Origin: Peptococcaceae bacterium UBA4997
GTDB lineage: Bacteria > Bacillota > Dehalobacteriia > UBA4068 > UBA4997
Reading direction: 5' to 3'
Assembly: GCA_002398485.1 (NCBI GenBank)
Contig: DGYV01000063.1
Span: 4,402-11,398 of the forward strand
DNA length: 6,997 nucleotides
The position numbers were made by a program, and so were the translations under genes. The notes under the pieces were generated by a model. It did no database searches and was not told the DNA's origin. It saw only the letters and a list, made by a program, of their open reading frames with translations. This document shows positions 5,944 through 6,997 of the stretch, in pieces (position 1 is the first letter of the stretch; each line of letters begins with the position of its first letter).

Positions 5944-6591
5944 ATGATAAGTGCAGCAGATGTAAAAGAATTGCGTGAACGTACTGGTGCCGGTATGATG
6001 GATTGCAAAAAAGCGCTTGCCGAAACCGGTGGTGATAAGGAAAAAGCCATTGACTTTTTAAGAGAAAAAGGCTTGGCGGCCGCAGCTAAAAAAGCAGGCC
6101 GTATTGCTGCTGAAGGCATTGTAGAAAGCTATATCCATGGCGGTGGCCGTATTGGTGTATTGGTTGAAGTGAATTGCGAAACCGACTTTGTGGCAAAAAC
6201 CCCTGAATACAAAGAACTTTGCCGTGATATAGCAATGCAGATAGCCGCGGCGAAGCCTGAATTCGTAGTTCGTGAAGAAGTGAGCCAGGATAAAATAAAT
6301 CATGAAAAAGAAGTTTTGCGTGCGCAGGCTTTGAACGAAGGCAAACCTGAAAAGATTGTGGACAAGATGGTAGAAGGCCGTATTGAAAAATACTTTAAGG
6401 AAGTATGCCTTATGGAGCAGGCTTTTATTAAAGATACTGATATGACTGTAAAAGATCTTATCAATGCCAAAATCTCCAAAATTGGGGAAAATATTTCTAT
6501 TCGTCGTTTTGCCCGTTTTGAAGTAGGCGAAGGCATTGAAAAACGTCAGGATGATTTAGCTGCCGAAGTAGCTAAGATGACCCAAAAATAA
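5944..6591 (+). CDS. tsf: Elongation factor Ts
   Basis: EF-Ts is the guanine nucleotide exchange factor that releases GDP from EF-Tu in the cytoplasm. The N-terminal UBA-like domain occupies about residues 1-45 ([22 protein letters not shown]). The core has the NCETDFVAK motif with TDFV at 80-83, the element that contacts EF-Tu. The C-terminus ends with [19 protein letters not shown], usual for the short form. At 215 residues it resembles the one-core-repeat EF-Ts of many Clostridia, cyanobacteria and Thermus (about 196-220) and not the roughly 290-residue form of Bacillus and E. coli. The Shine-Dalgarno sequence is a perfect AGGAGG (5930-5935), 8 nt before the ATG. The gene lies 94 nt after rpsB, beyond a terminator-like hairpin, and 26 nt before pyrH. 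Confidence 0.97.
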   Translation: MISAADVKELRERTGAGMMDCKKALAETGGDKEKAIDFLREKGLAAAAKKAGRIAAEGIVESYIHGGGRIGVLVEVNCETDFVAKTPEYKELCRDIAMQIAAAKPEFVVREEVSQDKINHEKEVLRAQALNEGKPEKIVDKMVEGRIEKYFKEVCLMEQAFIKDTDMTVKDLINAKISKIGENISIRRFARFEVGEGIEKRQDDLAAEVAKMTQK

Positions 6592-6599
6592 TTTAATAG

Positions 6600-6997
<398 letters not shown>

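Overview
The window is a housekeeping segment of a Bacillota (Firmicutes) chromosome, all on the + strand: trmFO, xerC, hslV, hslU, rpsB, tsf and the first half of pyrH. The order trmFO-xerC-hslV-hslU(-codY), followed by rpsB-tsf-pyrH, is characteristic of Bacillota. Strong AGGAGG-type ribosome binding sites agree with this. A short EF-Ts (215 residues) fits Clostridia or Negativicutes better than Bacilli; this placement is inference, and I cannot name a genus.

Layout. Positions 1-83 hold a terminator-like hairpin from the preceding gene and the trmFO leader. trmFO (tRNA m5U54 methylation), xerC (chromosome dimer resolution) and hslV (protease subunit) follow with gaps of only 26 and 36 nt and look co-transcribed. 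A 502-nt gap then separates hslV from its ATPase partner hslU. Its centre (about 3061-3290) is a GC-richer, hairpin-rich noncoding island in very AT-rich flanks, and a perfect 12-bp tandem repeat lies just upstream of hslU. No codY lies between hslU and rpsB; that 222-nt gap instead holds an AT-rich foldback, a very good extended -10 promoter, and an approximately 100-nt rpsB leader with a perfect 10-bp hairpin and a possible pseudoknot. A strong hairpin resembling an intrinsic terminator separates rpsB from tsf. pyrH starts at a TTG codon and runs off the window.

Functionally the region combines tRNA modification, chromosome segregation, a two-component ATP-dependent protease, and a translation/nucleotide operon (S2, EF-Ts, UMP kinase). 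All seven genes look intact or merely cut by the window edge, and their key residues are present. The unusual material is all noncoding: the hslV-hslU spacer, the rpsB leader and the rpsB-tsf hairpin. I found no defence system, CRISPR array, transposase or tRNA/rRNA gene.
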